The notes: generated by a model from the sequence alone, not told the origin. DNA of 64,000 bases from Pseudomonadota bacterium (GCA_021815805.1 JAKAZQ010000004.1:62001-126000); one strand, 5' to 3'; shown: positions 30,917 through 40,589, numbered from the stretch's first letter. Numbers and translations: made by a program.

Positions 30917-32155
30917 TCAGGCCACCGCCACCAGACTTCTGCGGGTACGGTCGAGAAAACGCGCGATGCGCCCGATGGCCTCGTGCAGGTCGTCGGCGCT
31001 GGGCAGGAACACGAGCCGGAAATGATCCGGCCGCGGCCAGTTGAAGCCGCTGCCCTGCACGATGAGCACGCGCTCCTGCGCCAGCAGGTCGAAGGCGAAC
31101 TGCTGGTCGTCGGCGATCGGGTAGATCTTCGGATCCAGGCGCGGGAACATGTACAGCGCCGCCTTCGGCTTGACCACGCTGACCCCGGGGATCTGGGTCA
31201 GCAGCTCGTAGGCCAGGTCGCGCTGGCGCGCGAGCCGGCCCCCGGGGGCCACCAGGTCCTTGATGCTCTGGTAGCCGCCGAGCGCGGTCTGGATGGCGAG
31301 TTGCCCCGGCGTGTTGGCGCACAGCCGCATGGAGGCCAGCATGCCGAGGCCCTCGATGTAGTCGCGTGCATGGCGCTTGTCGCCGGACACCACCATCCAT
31401 CCGGCGCGGTAGCCGCACGAGCGGTAGTTCTTCGACAGGCCGTTGAAGGTGATGAACAGCACGTCGTCGGCCAGCGACGCGATGCTGGTGTGGGTGTTTC
31501 CGTCGTACAGGGTCTTGTCGTAGATCTCGTCGGCGAACACGATGAGCTGGTGCTGGCGCGCGATCTCCACCAGTTCCAGCAGCATCTCGCGCGGATACAG
31601 CGCGCCGGTCGGGTTGTTCGGATTGATCACGACCATCGCCTTGGTGTTCGGCGTGATCTTGCGGCGGATGTCGTCCAGGTCCGGCAGCCACTCGCTCTGC
31701 TCGTCGCACACGTAGTGCACCGGGCGACCGCCGGACAACGAGACCGCGGCGGTATACAGCGGGTAGTCGGGCGCCGGCAGCAGCACCTCGTCGCCGTTGT
31801 TCAGCAGCGCGTTCATGCTCATGGTGATCAGCTCGGACGCGCCGTTGCCCACGAACACGTCGTCGATCTCGACCCCGGCGATGCCTTTTTCCTGCGTGTA
31901 GTGCTGGATCGCCTTGCGCGGCGCGAACAGGCCCTTGGAATCCGTGTAGCCCGCGGCCCCCGCGAGGTTGCGGATCATGTCCTGCACGATCTCGTCGGGA
32001 GGGTCGAAGCCGAACACCGCCAGATTGCCGATGTTGAGCTTGATGATGCGCTGGCCGTCTTCCTCCATCTGCCGGGCCTTGTCCAGCACCGGGCCGCGGA
32101 TGTCGTAGCAGACGTCCGCCAGTTTGTCCGATTTGCGAAATTCCCGCGTCGCCAT
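30917..32155 (-). CDS. alaA: Alanine aminotransferase AlaA-type
   Basis: 412-residue class I aminotransferase that makes alanine from pyruvate and glutamate. Close throughout to E. coli AlaA as I recall it: KLADVCYDIRGPVLDKA, KLNIGNLAVFGFDPPDE, GNGASELI, PAPDYPLYTAAVSLSGG, INPNNPTGA, FADEIYDKTLYD, and the PLP-lysine motif FNGLSKNYRSCGYRAGW (Lys near 240). It lies 88 bases upstream of hom on the same strand and is likely co-transcribed. Confidence 0.93.
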   Translation of the reverse strand: MATREFRKSDKLADVCYDIRGPVLDKARQMEEDGQRIIKLNIGNLAVFGFDPPDEIVQDMIRNLAGAAGYTDSKGLFAPRKAIQHYTQEKGIAGVEIDDVFVGNGASELITMSMNALLNNGDEVLLPAPDYPLYTAAVSLSGGRPVHYVCDEQSEWLPDLDDIRRKITPNTKAMVVINPNNPTGALYPREMLLELVEIARQHQLIVFADEIYDKTLYDGNTHTSIASLADDVLFITFNGLSKNYRSCGYRAGWMVVSGDKRHARDYIEGLGMLASMRLCANTPGQLAIQTALGGYQSIKDLVAPGGRLARQRDLAYELLTQIPGVSVVKPKAALYMFPRLDPKIYPIADDQQFAFDLLAQERVLIVQGSGFNWPRPDHFRLVFLPSADDLHEAIGRIARFLDRTRRSLVAVA

Positions 32156-32415
32156 GCCGATTCCCGCCTTGATGCGCCTCCGGGGTGGCGCGCGTGTGCC
32201 GTGCTGCCGGATCCGCCCGGCGCGGGCGGGCCCCGGGGCCCGCCGCCGCCGCCCACGCCGCGCGGCGAGGGCGAACCCTATAATGTACCCGTTCGGTATT
32301 CGCGCGCCCCGTCCGGCGCGAGAGTTTCCCGGGCCCGGCCGCCGCGCCGGACCCGACCCGTGCCGTATCGGGTCCGCAAACCGTACGGCGGATCGGGTCT
32401 TTCCACGAGACCGCG

Positions 32416-32802
32416 ATGAAATTCCAAGCTGAAGACAACCAGGCCGCCTACACCGTCAGCGCCCATGGTGAGGGCTTCGTCGAGGTCAACCGCGTGCGCT
32501 ACGTGCAAGGCATCTGCGTAGGCCCGGACAAACCTCCGGAGCGCTGGGGCGAAGGCGGCTTCGAGTCGCTGACAGAACAGGACTTCGCGCGCCTGGCCGA
32601 GGCCCGTCCGGAAATCGTGGTCGTCGGCACTGGAGCGACACAACGATTCGCCAAGGCCTCGCTGCTGCGCGCGCTGATCCAGCAGGGCATCGGATTCGAG
32701 GTCATGAGCACTCCCGCGGCCTGCCGCACCTACAACATCCTGGTCGGCGAAGGACGGCGTGCGCTGGCCGCCCTGCTGGTCGATGCGCCGGCCCACGATT
32801 GA
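32416..32802 (+). CDS. Mth938-like domain protein
   Basis: 128 residues of the Mth938/DUF498 family. GFVEVNRVRYVQGICVGP, EIVVVGTGATQRFAKASLLRALIQQGIGFEVMSTPAACRTYNILVGEGRRALAALL follows the family pattern. The family is widespread and its function is not firmly known, although relatives are linked to respiratory-complex assembly in eukaryotes. It is divergent from alaA. A TATAAT at 32279-32284 may be its -10 element, but I see no matching -35. A perfect 20-base GC palindrome lies at about 32225-32244. Confidence 0.85.
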   Translation: MKFQAEDNQAAYTVSAHGEGFVEVNRVRYVQGICVGPDKPPERWGEGGFESLTEQDFARLAEARPEIVVVGTGATQRFAKASLLRALIQQGIGFEVMSTPAACRTYNILVGEGRRALAALLVDAPAHD

Positions 32803-32992
32803 AGGATCGGCGGCCTGCAACGCGCGCGCCGGCGCGACGTCCGGCGACGCATGCAGGGTGATTTGTAACTTGAGTTGGTAAAATGGCTTTCGTGACTCGA
32901 CGCGCAGGCTCCCCGCGCTGCGCCGCACTGCGAGGCGGCGCAGCGCGGCATACCGGGGGAAGCCGGCGCGGCCGACGCTAACAGGAGACTTC

Positions 32993-33457
32993 ATGGCTTT
33001 GGTTCTGAACAAAGTGGTTCCCGACTTCGAGGCAATCGCCACCAGCGAGATCAAATTCAGCCCGAAGAACTATCTGGGCAAGAATCTGATCCTGTACTTC
33101 TACCCCAAGGACATGACCCCGGGCTGCACTACCGAAGCCCAGCAGTTCCGCGATCTGTACGCCGAATTCACCGAGGCAGGTGCCGTGATCTTCGGCGTGT
33201 CGCGCGACAACCTGGCTTCGCACGACAAGTTCCGCAGCCAGTTCGAACTGCCCTTCGACCTGATCGCCGACACCGAGGAAAAGCTGTGCCACATGTTCGG
33301 CGTGGTCAAGAACAAGATCATGTACGGCAAGAAGGTCAAGGGCATCGAGCGCAGCACCTTCCTGGTCGACGCCGAAGGCGTGTTGCGCCAGGAATGGCGC
33401 GGCGTGAAGGTGGCCGGGCACGTGCAGGAAGTGCTCGACGCCGTGCGCAAGCTCTGA
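32993..33457 (+). CDS. bcp: Thioredoxin-dependent peroxiredoxin, Bcp family
   Basis: 154 residues reducing hydrogen and organic peroxides in the cytoplasm. The peroxidatic cysteine is in YPKDMTPGCTTEA (Cys45). The resolving cysteine that many Bcp proteins carry five residues later is absent (glutamine-rich EAQQF instead); the only other cysteine is Cys99 (EEKLCHMF). It may therefore be a 1-Cys type or use Cys99. ACAGGAGACTTC precedes the ATG. A TAAAAT at 32879-32884 could be its -10 box. Confidence 0.93.
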   Translation: MALVLNKVVPDFEAIATSEIKFSPKNYLGKNLILYFYPKDMTPGCTTEAQQFRDLYAEFTEAGAVIFGVSRDNLASHDKFRSQFELPFDLIADTEEKLCHMFGVVKNKIMYGKKVKGIERSTFLVDAEGVLRQEWRGVKVAGHVQEVLDAVRKL

Positions 33458-33621
33458 GACACATCGGCGCCAGGCTCTTGCCCGCCACGCCCTCTTCCGG
33501 CCCCCGGGGACGCGCGCGCGCCACCGGAACGTAGCGTCGCAGCCGCGGCCGGCGCGGGCTTGCCCGCAGGTTGCCGCGGCGGCTGCGAACACACCGACTG
33601 TTCCTGCTCCTGTCTGCCGCC

Positions 33622-35361
33622 ATGCCGCTGCCCAAGCCCCCCACCAAACTCGGTTCCCTGCTCAGCGCGCCGGGCGCGCGCGCCACGCCGGAGGAACCCG
33701 CCCAGCCGGCGCGTGGAGCGCCCAGCGCGGTGCTCGAACGCCCACCGGCGCGCAAGGGCCGCGGCGCGGCCACCGCGCCGCGGACTGCAGCCGCGCCCGC
33801 TGTGAGCCCGGCCGCGCCCGCGGCGAGCCCGATTGCGCCTGCCGAGGTGGCGGCGCGTGCGCCCGGCACCCCGCGTCAGCGCGACACGACGCCTGCGCAG
33901 GCGGTTGGCAAGTCCGCCGTGGCGCGCAAGACGCCGCCGCGCAAGAGCCGCGACCGCGCCGACGCCGACGCCGACAAGCTGTTCGTGCTCGACACCAACG
34001 TGCTGATGCACGATCCGATGTCGCTGTTCCGCTTCGAGGAGCACGACGTCTACCTGCCGATGGTCACGCTCGAGGAACTCGACGGGCACAAGAAGGGCAT
34101 GTCGGAAGTCGCGCGCAATGCCCGCCAGGCCAGCCGCGAACTCGACGCCCTCGTGGCCGGCGTGGAAGCCGGCATCGAGCAGGGCATCCGCCTCGACCAC
34201 AGCGGCCACGGCGAAGCCCGCGGGCGCCTGTTCTTCCAGACCCGCGCGCACGAGGCGCGCCTGCCCGAGGCGCTGCCGCAGGGCAAGGCGGACAACCAGA
34301 TCCTCGGCGTGCTGCAGGCCCTCACGCAGGCCTTTCCGCAGCGCTCGGTGGTGCTGGTGTCGAAGGACATCAACATGCGCGTGAAGGCGCGCGCGCTGGG
34401 CCTGAACGCCGAGGACTACGCCAACGACAAGACCCTCGACGACGCCGATCTGCTGTACACCGGCCTGCTGGCACTGCCGGACGACTTCTGGGAGCGCCAG
34501 GCGCAGTCCCTCGAGAGCTGGCAACAGGGCGGCCAGCCCTTCTACCGTCTGCAGGGCCCGCTGGTGTCGTCGATGCTGGTCAACCAGGCGGTGTACTGGG
34601 AGGCGCCGAGCGCCAGCGCGCTGTACGCGCGGGTGCGGGAAATACGCGCCTCCACCGCGGTGCTGCAGGTGGTGCGTGACTACACCCATCCCAAGAACAG
34701 CGTGTGGGGCGTCACCGCGCGCAACCGGGAGCAGAATTTCGCCCTCAACCTGCTGCTCGACCCGGAGGTCGACTTCGTCACGCTGAGCGGCCAGGCCGGC
34801 ACCGGCAAGACCCTGCTGGCGCTTGCCGCCGGGCTGCAACAGGTGCTGGAGGAGCGGCGCTACAACGAGATCATCATCACCCGCGTGACGGTCCCGGTGG
34901 GCGAGGACATCGGCTACCTGCCGGGAACCGAGGAAGAAAAGATGTCCCCATGGATGGGGGCGCTGGACGACAACCTCGAGGTTCTCAACCAGTCCGGCAG
35001 CACCAACCACGGTGGCGAATGGGGACGCGCCGCGACTCAGGAACTGATCCGCTCGAAGGTCAAGGTCAAGAGCATGAACTTCATGCGAGGGCGCACCTTC
35101 CTGAACAAGTACGTGATCATCGACGAAGCGCAGAACCTCACCCCGAAGCAGATGAAGACCCTGATCACGCGTGCCGGACCCGGCACCAAGATCATCTGCA
35201 TGGGCAACCTGGCGCAGATCGACACGCCGTATCTCACCGAAGGAAGCTCGGGGCTGGCCTACGCGGTGGATCGCTTCAAGGGCTGGAAGCACTCCGGCCA
35301 CATCACGCTGGCACGCGGCGAACGCAGCCGCCTGGCCGACTACGCCACCGAGATCCTCTGA
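33622..35361 (+). CDS. PIN-PhoH family ATPase
   Basis: 579 residues. Residues 1-118 are an unusual Ala/Pro/Arg-rich, low-complexity leader (probably disordered). Next comes a PIN nuclease-like domain (FVLDTNVLMHDP, Asp124), and a C-terminal PhoH ATPase domain with Walker A GQAGTGKT near residue 391 and a Walker B-like KYVIIDEAQNLTPKQMK. PIN-PhoH proteins (PhoH2) have been linked to RNA unwinding and cleavage. I chose the ATG at 33622 (MPLPKPPTKL); the 33571 start has no better ribosome site. A hairpin near 35367-35385 follows the stop codon. Confidence 0.9.
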   Translation: MPLPKPPTKLGSLLSAPGARATPEEPAQPARGAPSAVLERPPARKGRGAATAPRTAAAPAVSPAAPAASPIAPAEVAARAPGTPRQRDTTPAQAVGKSAVARKTPPRKSRDRADADADKLFVLDTNVLMHDPMSLFRFEEHDVYLPMVTLEELDGHKKGMSEVARNARQASRELDALVAGVEAGIEQGIRLDHSGHGEARGRLFFQTRAHEARLPEALPQGKADNQILGVLQALTQAFPQRSVVLVSKDINMRVKARALGLNAEDYANDKTLDDADLLYTGLLALPDDFWERQAQSLESWQQGGQPFYRLQGPLVSSMLVNQAVYWEAPSASALYARVREIRASTAVLQVVRDYTHPKNSVWGVTARNREQNFALNLLLDPEVDFVTLSGQAGTGKTLLALAAGLQQVLEERRYNEIIITRVTVPVGEDIGYLPGTEEEKMSPWMGALDDNLEVLNQSGSTNHGGEWGRAATQELIRSKVKVKSMNFMRGRTFLNKYVIIDEAQNLTPKQMKTLITRAGPGTKIICMGNLAQIDTPYLTEGSSGLAYAVDRFKGWKHSGHITLARGERSRLADYATEIL

Positions 35362-35558
35362 TCCACGACCCCCGTTCGGGGGCCGTCGGCGAGCCCCGCC
35401 GCAGCGGGCTGCAAGACCCTTTCGGCATCGAGTTCGGCGCTTCTCCGGGATACTCCCGGCAGGAGCCGGCGAGCCTCGCCGGCGCTTGCCGTCGGCATGG
35501 ACCGGACACGGCCCATCGTCGATCAAACCCTGATCCGCGTACGGAAAAGGAGCGCCCG

Positions 35559-37031
35559 ATGTCCAAGACCATCCAGCAGTCATCCTGCCGAGACGAGGTC
35601 CGCCGCCAGGCCCCGGCACGCGCACGCAGCGCCTGCGCCCTGACCCTGCTGTGCGCCGGCCTCGCGGCATGCGGCGGCGGCCAGTTGTTCCGGAGCTACA
35701 GCGTGGGGGGCGACGCCACCGGGTTCAGCGGCGAACTGCGCCTGCTGAACAACGGCGACGACGCGCTGTCGCTGACCCAGCCCGGGCCGTTCACGTTCGG
35801 CAAGCTGCAGTCCTGGCACAGTTCCTACTCCGTGACGGTCGGCACGCATCCACCGGCGCAATGGTGCGACGTGTCCAACGGCAGCGGCAGCATCACGGGC
35901 AATGTGCATGACGTGCAGGTGCAATGCCGCGCCGGCGCACTGAGCTCGGTGGCCCGATTCGCGAGCGACCCGACCGACGCCGCGCAACCGCATGGCGACG
36001 TGATCCAGGGCCGCGACGGCGCGCTCTACGGCATCAGCGCTGCGGGAGGAAACCACGGCGCGGGTACGGTCTACAAGGTCGCCGCCGACGGCACCAAGTC
36101 GGTGGTCTATTCCTTCGCCGGTGGCCACGATGGCGCACGCCCGGCCCATGGCCTGACCGCGGGGCCGGGCCCGCAAGGCACCCTGTACGGGGTGACCCTC
36201 GGTGGCGGCGCGAACGGCCAGGGCGTGGTGTTCACGCTGGACGCCCAGGGGCGCGAGTGCGCGCTTCATGCCTTCGCCGCGGGCACCGCGAATGGCCTGC
36301 AGCCCTCGGGCATCCTGTTGCGCGCGCGTGACGGAAGCCTGTACGGCGTCACCAGCCGGGGCGGAGCGCACGGCCATGGCACCATGTTCCGGATCGACCC
36401 GTCCGGGCGCTTCGAACTCGTGCACTCGTTCGGCGTGTCGGCGTCGGATCTGTCGTCTCCGGGCGGACGCCTCGTGCAGGATGCCGATGGCATGATCTAC
36501 GGCACCAGCGCCGCCGGCGGCGCATCCGGGCGTGGCGGGATCTACCGCTTCGACCCCTCGACCCGCAGGGTCGCGGTGGTGATGTCGGCCGACGCCGCTC
36601 TGGTCGGCGCGGGAGCCCTGGAGTTCGGCCTGGTCCGGGGCCGCGACGGCAACTTCTACGGCGTCGCGCCGCAGGGCGGCGCCTACCATGTCGGCACGGT
36701 GTTTCGCGTCACGCCATGGGGTGCCGTCCAGAGCTTGCATGATTTCCAGGGTGCCGCCGACGGCCAGCAACCCAGCGGCGCGCTGATCCAGGCCAGCGAC
36801 GGCGCGCTGTACGGGGTGACCGCCGCGGGAGGGGCGAACTCCAGGGGCACCGTGTACCGGGTCAGCCCGTCGGGTCGCGCCAGCGTGCTGACGGCCTTCG
36901 GCGCCCGTGGATCCAGCGAGCGTCCGGCGGGGCGCCTGCTGCTGGGCGCCAACGGCTACCTGTACGGCATCGCCAGCGACCCGGTCGCGTCGACGGCGGC
37001 GCCCGCAGGCACGCTGTTCGCGCTGGACTGA
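35559..37031 (+). CDS. GloVer-repeat surface lipoprotein
   Basis: 490 residues. A basic N-terminus is followed by a hydrophobic stretch and the lipobox LAACGGG, so it should be a lipoprotein. The body (about residues 145-480) holds around eight tandem units with the signature DGALYGITAAGG, GTVYKV, VYSFAGG seen in the choice-of-anchor GloVer-repeat family, which probably folds as a beta-propeller-like array. The N-terminal third (residues 45-130) has a beta-sandwich-like composition. AAAAGGAG precedes the ATG. Function unknown. Its last 76 bases overlap the 3' end of the minus-strand gene that follows. Confidence 0.85.
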   Translation: MSKTIQQSSCRDEVRRQAPARARSACALTLLCAGLAACGGGQLFRSYSVGGDATGFSGELRLLNNGDDALSLTQPGPFTFGKLQSWHSSYSVTVGTHPPAQWCDVSNGSGSITGNVHDVQVQCRAGALSSVARFASDPTDAAQPHGDVIQGRDGALYGISAAGGNHGAGTVYKVAADGTKSVVYSFAGGHDGARPAHGLTAGPGPQGTLYGVTLGGGANGQGVVFTLDAQGRECALHAFAAGTANGLQPSGILLRARDGSLYGVTSRGGAHGHGTMFRIDPSGRFELVHSFGVSASDLSSPGGRLVQDADGMIYGTSAAGGASGRGGIYRFDPSTRRVAVVMSADAALVGAGALEFGLVRGRDGNFYGVAPQGGAYHVGTVFRVTPWGAVQSLHDFQGAADGQQPSGALIQASDGALYGVTAAGGANSRGTVYRVSPSGRASVLTAFGARGSSERPAGRLLLGANGYLYGIASDPVASTAAPAGTLFALD

Positions 37032-38425
37032 GGCCGTGCGCCGGGGCCGGGGCCTGTGCTGGCCCCGGCCCCGGCCGCGGCATCCATGCAGTACAGACCG
37101 GGCAGCCCGACGGCCGAGCGTCGTCCGAAGTAGACCAGCGCGTCCGGGCTGCAGTCATCGGCGTAGTCGAGAAGCATGCGGGGATAGTCCGCCCCCATGA
37201 CGCTGCAATCCGTCCACAGCACGCCATGCGCGAAATCGACGTGGTCGCAGACTTCGTTGTACGGGCCCTGGGGTCCGGCGTTCAGCACGTCGCACACCAG
37301 GCCCCCGTCCTCGTTCGACATGGTGCTCCCGGGATCGCAGAGGTCGCGATACCACGTGGTCGCGCGCACCATGTCGCCCTCGGGCGTCGGACACAAGGCC
37401 GAGACGGTTCCGACGGACGGGTCGTAGTGCGCCGACTTGCAACCGTCGAGGTAGCTGCCAGCCGGAAACGGCGGTGCGGCCACCCGGTACCAGTGCAGCA
37501 TGGCGTCGGCGCCCGCCGCGTGCATCAGGCGTCCATCCGGGGCCATGTCCGCCGCGGCCATGCCGCTCGCTGCGCAGCCGGCCTGGCGCCAGGGCCCGGG
37601 CGCGCCGCCGGCGTCGAGATCGGCGAGCAGGCCCGACGCGTTGGCGTCGGCGCTTGCGACGTACAGATGCGAGCCTTCGGGGGAGATCACGACGGCCGCC
37701 GCCGGCACCGCTACCGACGTGGTGCCGCGCGCATCGAGGCGCCCCTGGAAGGCTTGCACCGCGAAGTGCTCCAGCCGGTTGTCGGAATCGATGGCATAGG
37801 CCTGTGTGCCGTCGGGGCGGAAGGCCAGGCGTCCGACGAGGTTTCGCGCCACACGCTGCTGCCCCTGCCAGGCCGGCAGCCCATGGCGCTTGTCGACGCT
37901 GAACCAGTCGAGCCTGCGGTCGACGCTGGTGACATAGATGCGCCGCACATCGGGTGTCATGCTCAGGCCGTTGCGGTCGCCGCCCTGCGTGATCGGCGTG
38001 GTCTGCAGGTAGTGCAGCAGGCCGTCGGAGTGTGAAACGCTGTAGGTGACGAGAAAATGGCTACCCCCGTCCTTCACGTAGGCATATGCGAAGCCACCGG
38101 AGGGAGCCAGGGCCAGCGCCCGCACGGGGCCCGGCGCAGCCGCGCCGATCGTGGCGCGATAGGCGAGCCCGCCGTCGGGCTGCACGCCATAGACGTCGAT
38201 CACGGCGGCCTGCGGGTCGACGGCGTACACGAAATCGCCCAACGGCGAGTCCAGCACCTGCTGGTACGCGACATGTCGTGCGGGCAGCGATCCGAGCAGG
38301 CTCAGGCTGCCGTCGGTGGCCGCGCTGGCACCCGGGGAGGAATGCGGCGCCGCCTGCGCGGCAGCGCCCGACAGCAGGCTTGCGACGAGGATCTCCCGGC
38401 AAAGCCTCAAGGCAAAGGATGTCAT
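36956..38425 (-). CDS. Exported beta-propeller-like protein of unknown function
   Basis: 489 residues. A signal peptide (MTSFALRLCREILVASLLSGAAAQA) is followed by seven or so repeats of the type FVYAVDPQAAVIDVYGVQPDG, IYVTSVDRRLDWFSVD, HLYVASADANASG, typical of lactonase/YVTN-like propellers. The C-terminal third is rich in cysteines (RDLCDPGSTMSNEDG, NEVCDHVDF, TDCSVMG, DDCSPDA), so several disulfides are likely in the periplasm. The start at 38425 is the signal-peptide ATG. I do not recognise a function. The last 76 bases overlap the GloVer lipoprotein gene, convergent. Confidence 0.8.
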   Translation of the reverse strand: MTSFALRLCREILVASLLSGAAAQAAPHSSPGASAATDGSLSLLGSLPARHVAYQQVLDSPLGDFVYAVDPQAAVIDVYGVQPDGGLAYRATIGAAAPGPVRALALAPSGGFAYAYVKDGGSHFLVTYSVSHSDGLLHYLQTTPITQGGDRNGLSMTPDVRRIYVTSVDRRLDWFSVDKRHGLPAWQGQQRVARNLVGRLAFRPDGTQAYAIDSDNRLEHFAVQAFQGRLDARGTTSVAVPAAAVVISPEGSHLYVASADANASGLLADLDAGGAPGPWRQAGCAASGMAAADMAPDGRLMHAAGADAMLHWYRVAAPPFPAGSYLDGCKSAHYDPSVGTVSALCPTPEGDMVRATTWYRDLCDPGSTMSNEDGGLVCDVLNAGPQGPYNEVCDHVDFAHGVLWTDCSVMGADYPRMLLDYADDCSPDALVYFGRRSAVGLPGLYCMDAAAGAGASTGPGPGARPQSSANSVPAGAAVDATGSLAMPYR

Positions 38426-38535
38426 CTTGGCAGGCCCGCGGCAAAACGCCGCTTGTGGCGGGCGGGCAGACCGGATCATGCCCGTTTCGCAGCGCCCTGC
38501 CCTCAGCAGGGTCGATGGGGACCTGCCGGGGCGCC

Positions 38536-39900
38536 CTAGAACGGCCGCGCCAGGTTCTCGAAACGCGTGAGCTGGCGCAGGAATGCCACGTTCACGGTGC
38601 CGATCGGGCCGTTACGCTGCTTGCCGATGATGATCTCCGCAATGCCTTGATCCTTGGTGTCCTTGTTGTACACCTCGTCGCGGTAGATGAACAGGATCAC
38701 GTCGGCATCCTGTTCGATGGCCCCCGATTCGCGCAGATCGCTCATCACCGGACGACGGTCGGCGCGCTTTTCCAGATCCCGGTTGAGCTGGGACAGCGCA
38801 ATCAGCGGACACTGCAGTTCCTTGGCCAGCGCCTTCAGCGAGCGGGAGATCTCCGAGATCTCGGTGGCGCGATTCTCCCCGTCCCGCGCCGAGGTCATGA
38901 GTTGCAGGTAGTCGACGACGATGAGCCCGAGCTTGCCGCACTGGCGCGCCAGACGGCGCGCGCGCGCGCGAACCTCGAGCGGGTTCAGCGCGGGGGTCTC
39001 GTCGATGTGGATCTGCACGTCGTCGAGACGTTCGATGGTCTCCGGCAGACGCGTCCACTCCTCCTCGCTGAGCTGTCCGGTGCGCAGATGCGACTGGTCG
39101 ATTCGCCCGAGCGAGCCGACGATGCGCAGCACGAGCTGCGAGGCGCCCATCTCCATGCTGAACACGGCCACCGGCAACTGCTCGTGCACCGCCACGTGCT
39201 CGGCGATGTTCAGTGCGAACGAGGTCTTGCCCATCGACGGACGCCCGGCCACGATGATCAGATCCCCGGGCTGCATGCCGGCCGTCATGCGGTCGAGGTC
39301 GAGGAACCCGCTGGCCACACCGGTGATCTCCGAGCCGCCCTGCTCCGACAGTTCCTGCACGCGATCCAGCAGTTCGCCGAGCAGCTGCTTCATCGGCTGG
39401 AAGCCGGCCTTGCCGCGCGCGCCATCCTCGGAAATGGCGAAGATGCGCGATTCCGCCTCGTCGAGGATCTGCTGCACCGCGCGTCCCTGCGGATTGAGGG
39501 CGCTCTGCGCGATCTCGTCGCTGATCGTGACCAGATTGCGCAAGACCGCACGCTCGCGCACGATCTCCGCGTAGCGCCGGATATTGGCGGCGCTGGGCAC
39601 GCTCTGGGCGAGCGCGTTCAGGTAGGACAGGCCGCCGCAGGCTTCGTCCTGGCCGTGCAGGCGCAGCGCCTCCAGCACCGTGACCACATCGGCCGGCTTG
39701 CCGGCCTGGATCAGGTCGGCCGTGGCCTGGTAGATCAGGCGATGCTCGTGGCGGTAGAAAAAATTGACATGCAGCAGATCGGCCACCCGATCGAAGGCCT
39801 CGTTGTCCAGCAACAGGCCGCCCAGCACGGACTGCTCGGCCTGCGCGGAGTGGGGAGGCGTGCGCAGGTTCTCCAGCGCGGGATCGAGGGTGGCGGACAT
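38536..39900 (-). CDS. dnaB: Replicative DNA helicase
   Basis: 454 residues, hexameric 5'-3' helicase that unwinds the fork and loads primase. N-terminal domain (AEQSVLGGLLLDNEAFDRVADLL, RHEHRLIYQ), then the RecA-like motor with Walker A GRPSMGKT (near residue 218), FSMEMGASQL, LIVVDYLQLM and the C-terminal DLRESGAIEQDADVILFIYR. The start at 39900 (MSATLDPALENLRTPPHSAQ) fits the family; the frame upstream is noncoding. It lies downstream of the ribosomal cluster rpsF-priB-rpsR-rplI, a common arrangement. Confidence 0.97.
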   Translation of the reverse strand: MSATLDPALENLRTPPHSAQAEQSVLGGLLLDNEAFDRVADLLHVNFFYRHEHRLIYQATADLIQAGKPADVVTVLEALRLHGQDEACGGLSYLNALAQSVPSAANIRRYAEIVRERAVLRNLVTISDEIAQSALNPQGRAVQQILDEAESRIFAISEDGARGKAGFQPMKQLLGELLDRVQELSEQGGSEITGVASGFLDLDRMTAGMQPGDLIIVAGRPSMGKTSFALNIAEHVAVHEQLPVAVFSMEMGASQLVLRIVGSLGRIDQSHLRTGQLSEEEWTRLPETIERLDDVQIHIDETPALNPLEVRARARRLARQCGKLGLIVVDYLQLMTSARDGENRATEISEISRSLKALAKELQCPLIALSQLNRDLEKRADRRPVMSDLRESGAIEQDADVILFIYRDEVYNKDTKDQGIAEIIIGKQRNGPIGTVNVAFLRQLTRFENLARPF

Positions 39901-40005
39901 GGAACCTAGCTTAACAAAGGGGGCTCCTGCGGGTCGCCCACGCCATGCCGCGGCATCGCCCGCACCCTGCGTGCGACGTGCGCGGGTCGTCAGGCACCGC
40001 GGATG

Positions 40006-40030
40006 AAAAAGCCGCGCACGGGGCGCGGCT
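40006..40030 (-). terminator. Rho-independent terminator after rplI
   Basis: Read on the minus strand: AGCCGCGC (40030-40023), a 5-base loop, GCGCGGCT (40017-40010), then a run of five T (40010-40006). It lies about 80 bases beyond the rplI stop and separates the ribosomal cluster from dnaB, which must then have its own promoter or readthrough. Confidence 0.75.
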
Positions 40031-40107
40031 CGGCGAAGCTCGGGGCGGCAAGGCAGCGACACGTCGCGGGCCCTGCGGCCCGAACGGTCACGCGCCGCGG
40101 CTGCGAC

Positions 40108-40560
40108 TCAGAGATGCTCGCCCAGCACCGACACCGTGATGGTGACGTCGACATCGGTGGCCAGCGACAGCTGCACGCTGTGGTCGCCGACGGTCTTCAG
40201 CGGCCCCTCGGGCAGGCGCACCACCGACTTGTGCAGGTCGAAGCCGGCCTTGGCCAGGCCCGCGGCGATGTCCTGCGTGGTCACGGAGCCGAACAGGCGT
40301 CCGTCGACACCGGCCTTCTGCACCAGTTGCACGGTCAGGCCGTCGAGCTTGGCGGCCATCGCCTGCGCCGCGGCCTGCTTCTCGGCGGCGGCCTTCTCGA
40401 GTTCGGCGCGCCGGGCCTCGAATTCGGCCAGCGCCTGCGGCGTGGCCGTGCGCGCCTTGCGCTGCGGGATCAGGAAGTTGCGCCCGTATCCGTCGCGCAC
40501 CTTCACCACGTCGCCCAGGTTGCCCAGGTTGGCGACTTTTTCGAGCAGGATGACTTGCAT
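40108..40560 (-). CDS. rplI: Large-subunit ribosomal protein bL9
   Basis: 150 residues. [36 protein letters not shown] is the bL9 signature, followed by the long connecting helix ([23 protein letters not shown]) and the C-terminal globular domain ([17 protein letters not shown]). It binds 23S rRNA and helps keep reading frame. Last of the rpsF-priB-rpsR-rplI operon, 29 bases after rpsR. Confidence 0.98.
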   Translation of the reverse strand: MQVILLEKVANLGNLGDVVKVRDGYGRNFLIPQRKARTATPQALAEFEARRAELEKAAAEKQAAAQAMAAKLDGLTVQLVQKAGVDGRLFGSVTTQDIAAGLAKAGFDLHKSVVRLPEGPLKTVGDHSVQLSLATDVDVTITVSVLGEHL

Positions 40561-40589
40561 GGAATGTCCTTTGCGGTTGACGCGGCGAC

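Noticed and set aside
32225-32244. 20-base GC palindrome upstream of the Mth938-like gene
   Set aside because: It is perfect, but such palindromes occur by chance in GC-rich spacer, and there is no T-run or operator context.
34704-35558. Extension of the GloVer lipoprotein frame upstream through the PhoH gene
   Set aside because: The region is in frame by chance inside phoH; the lipobox and ribosome site define the start at 35559.
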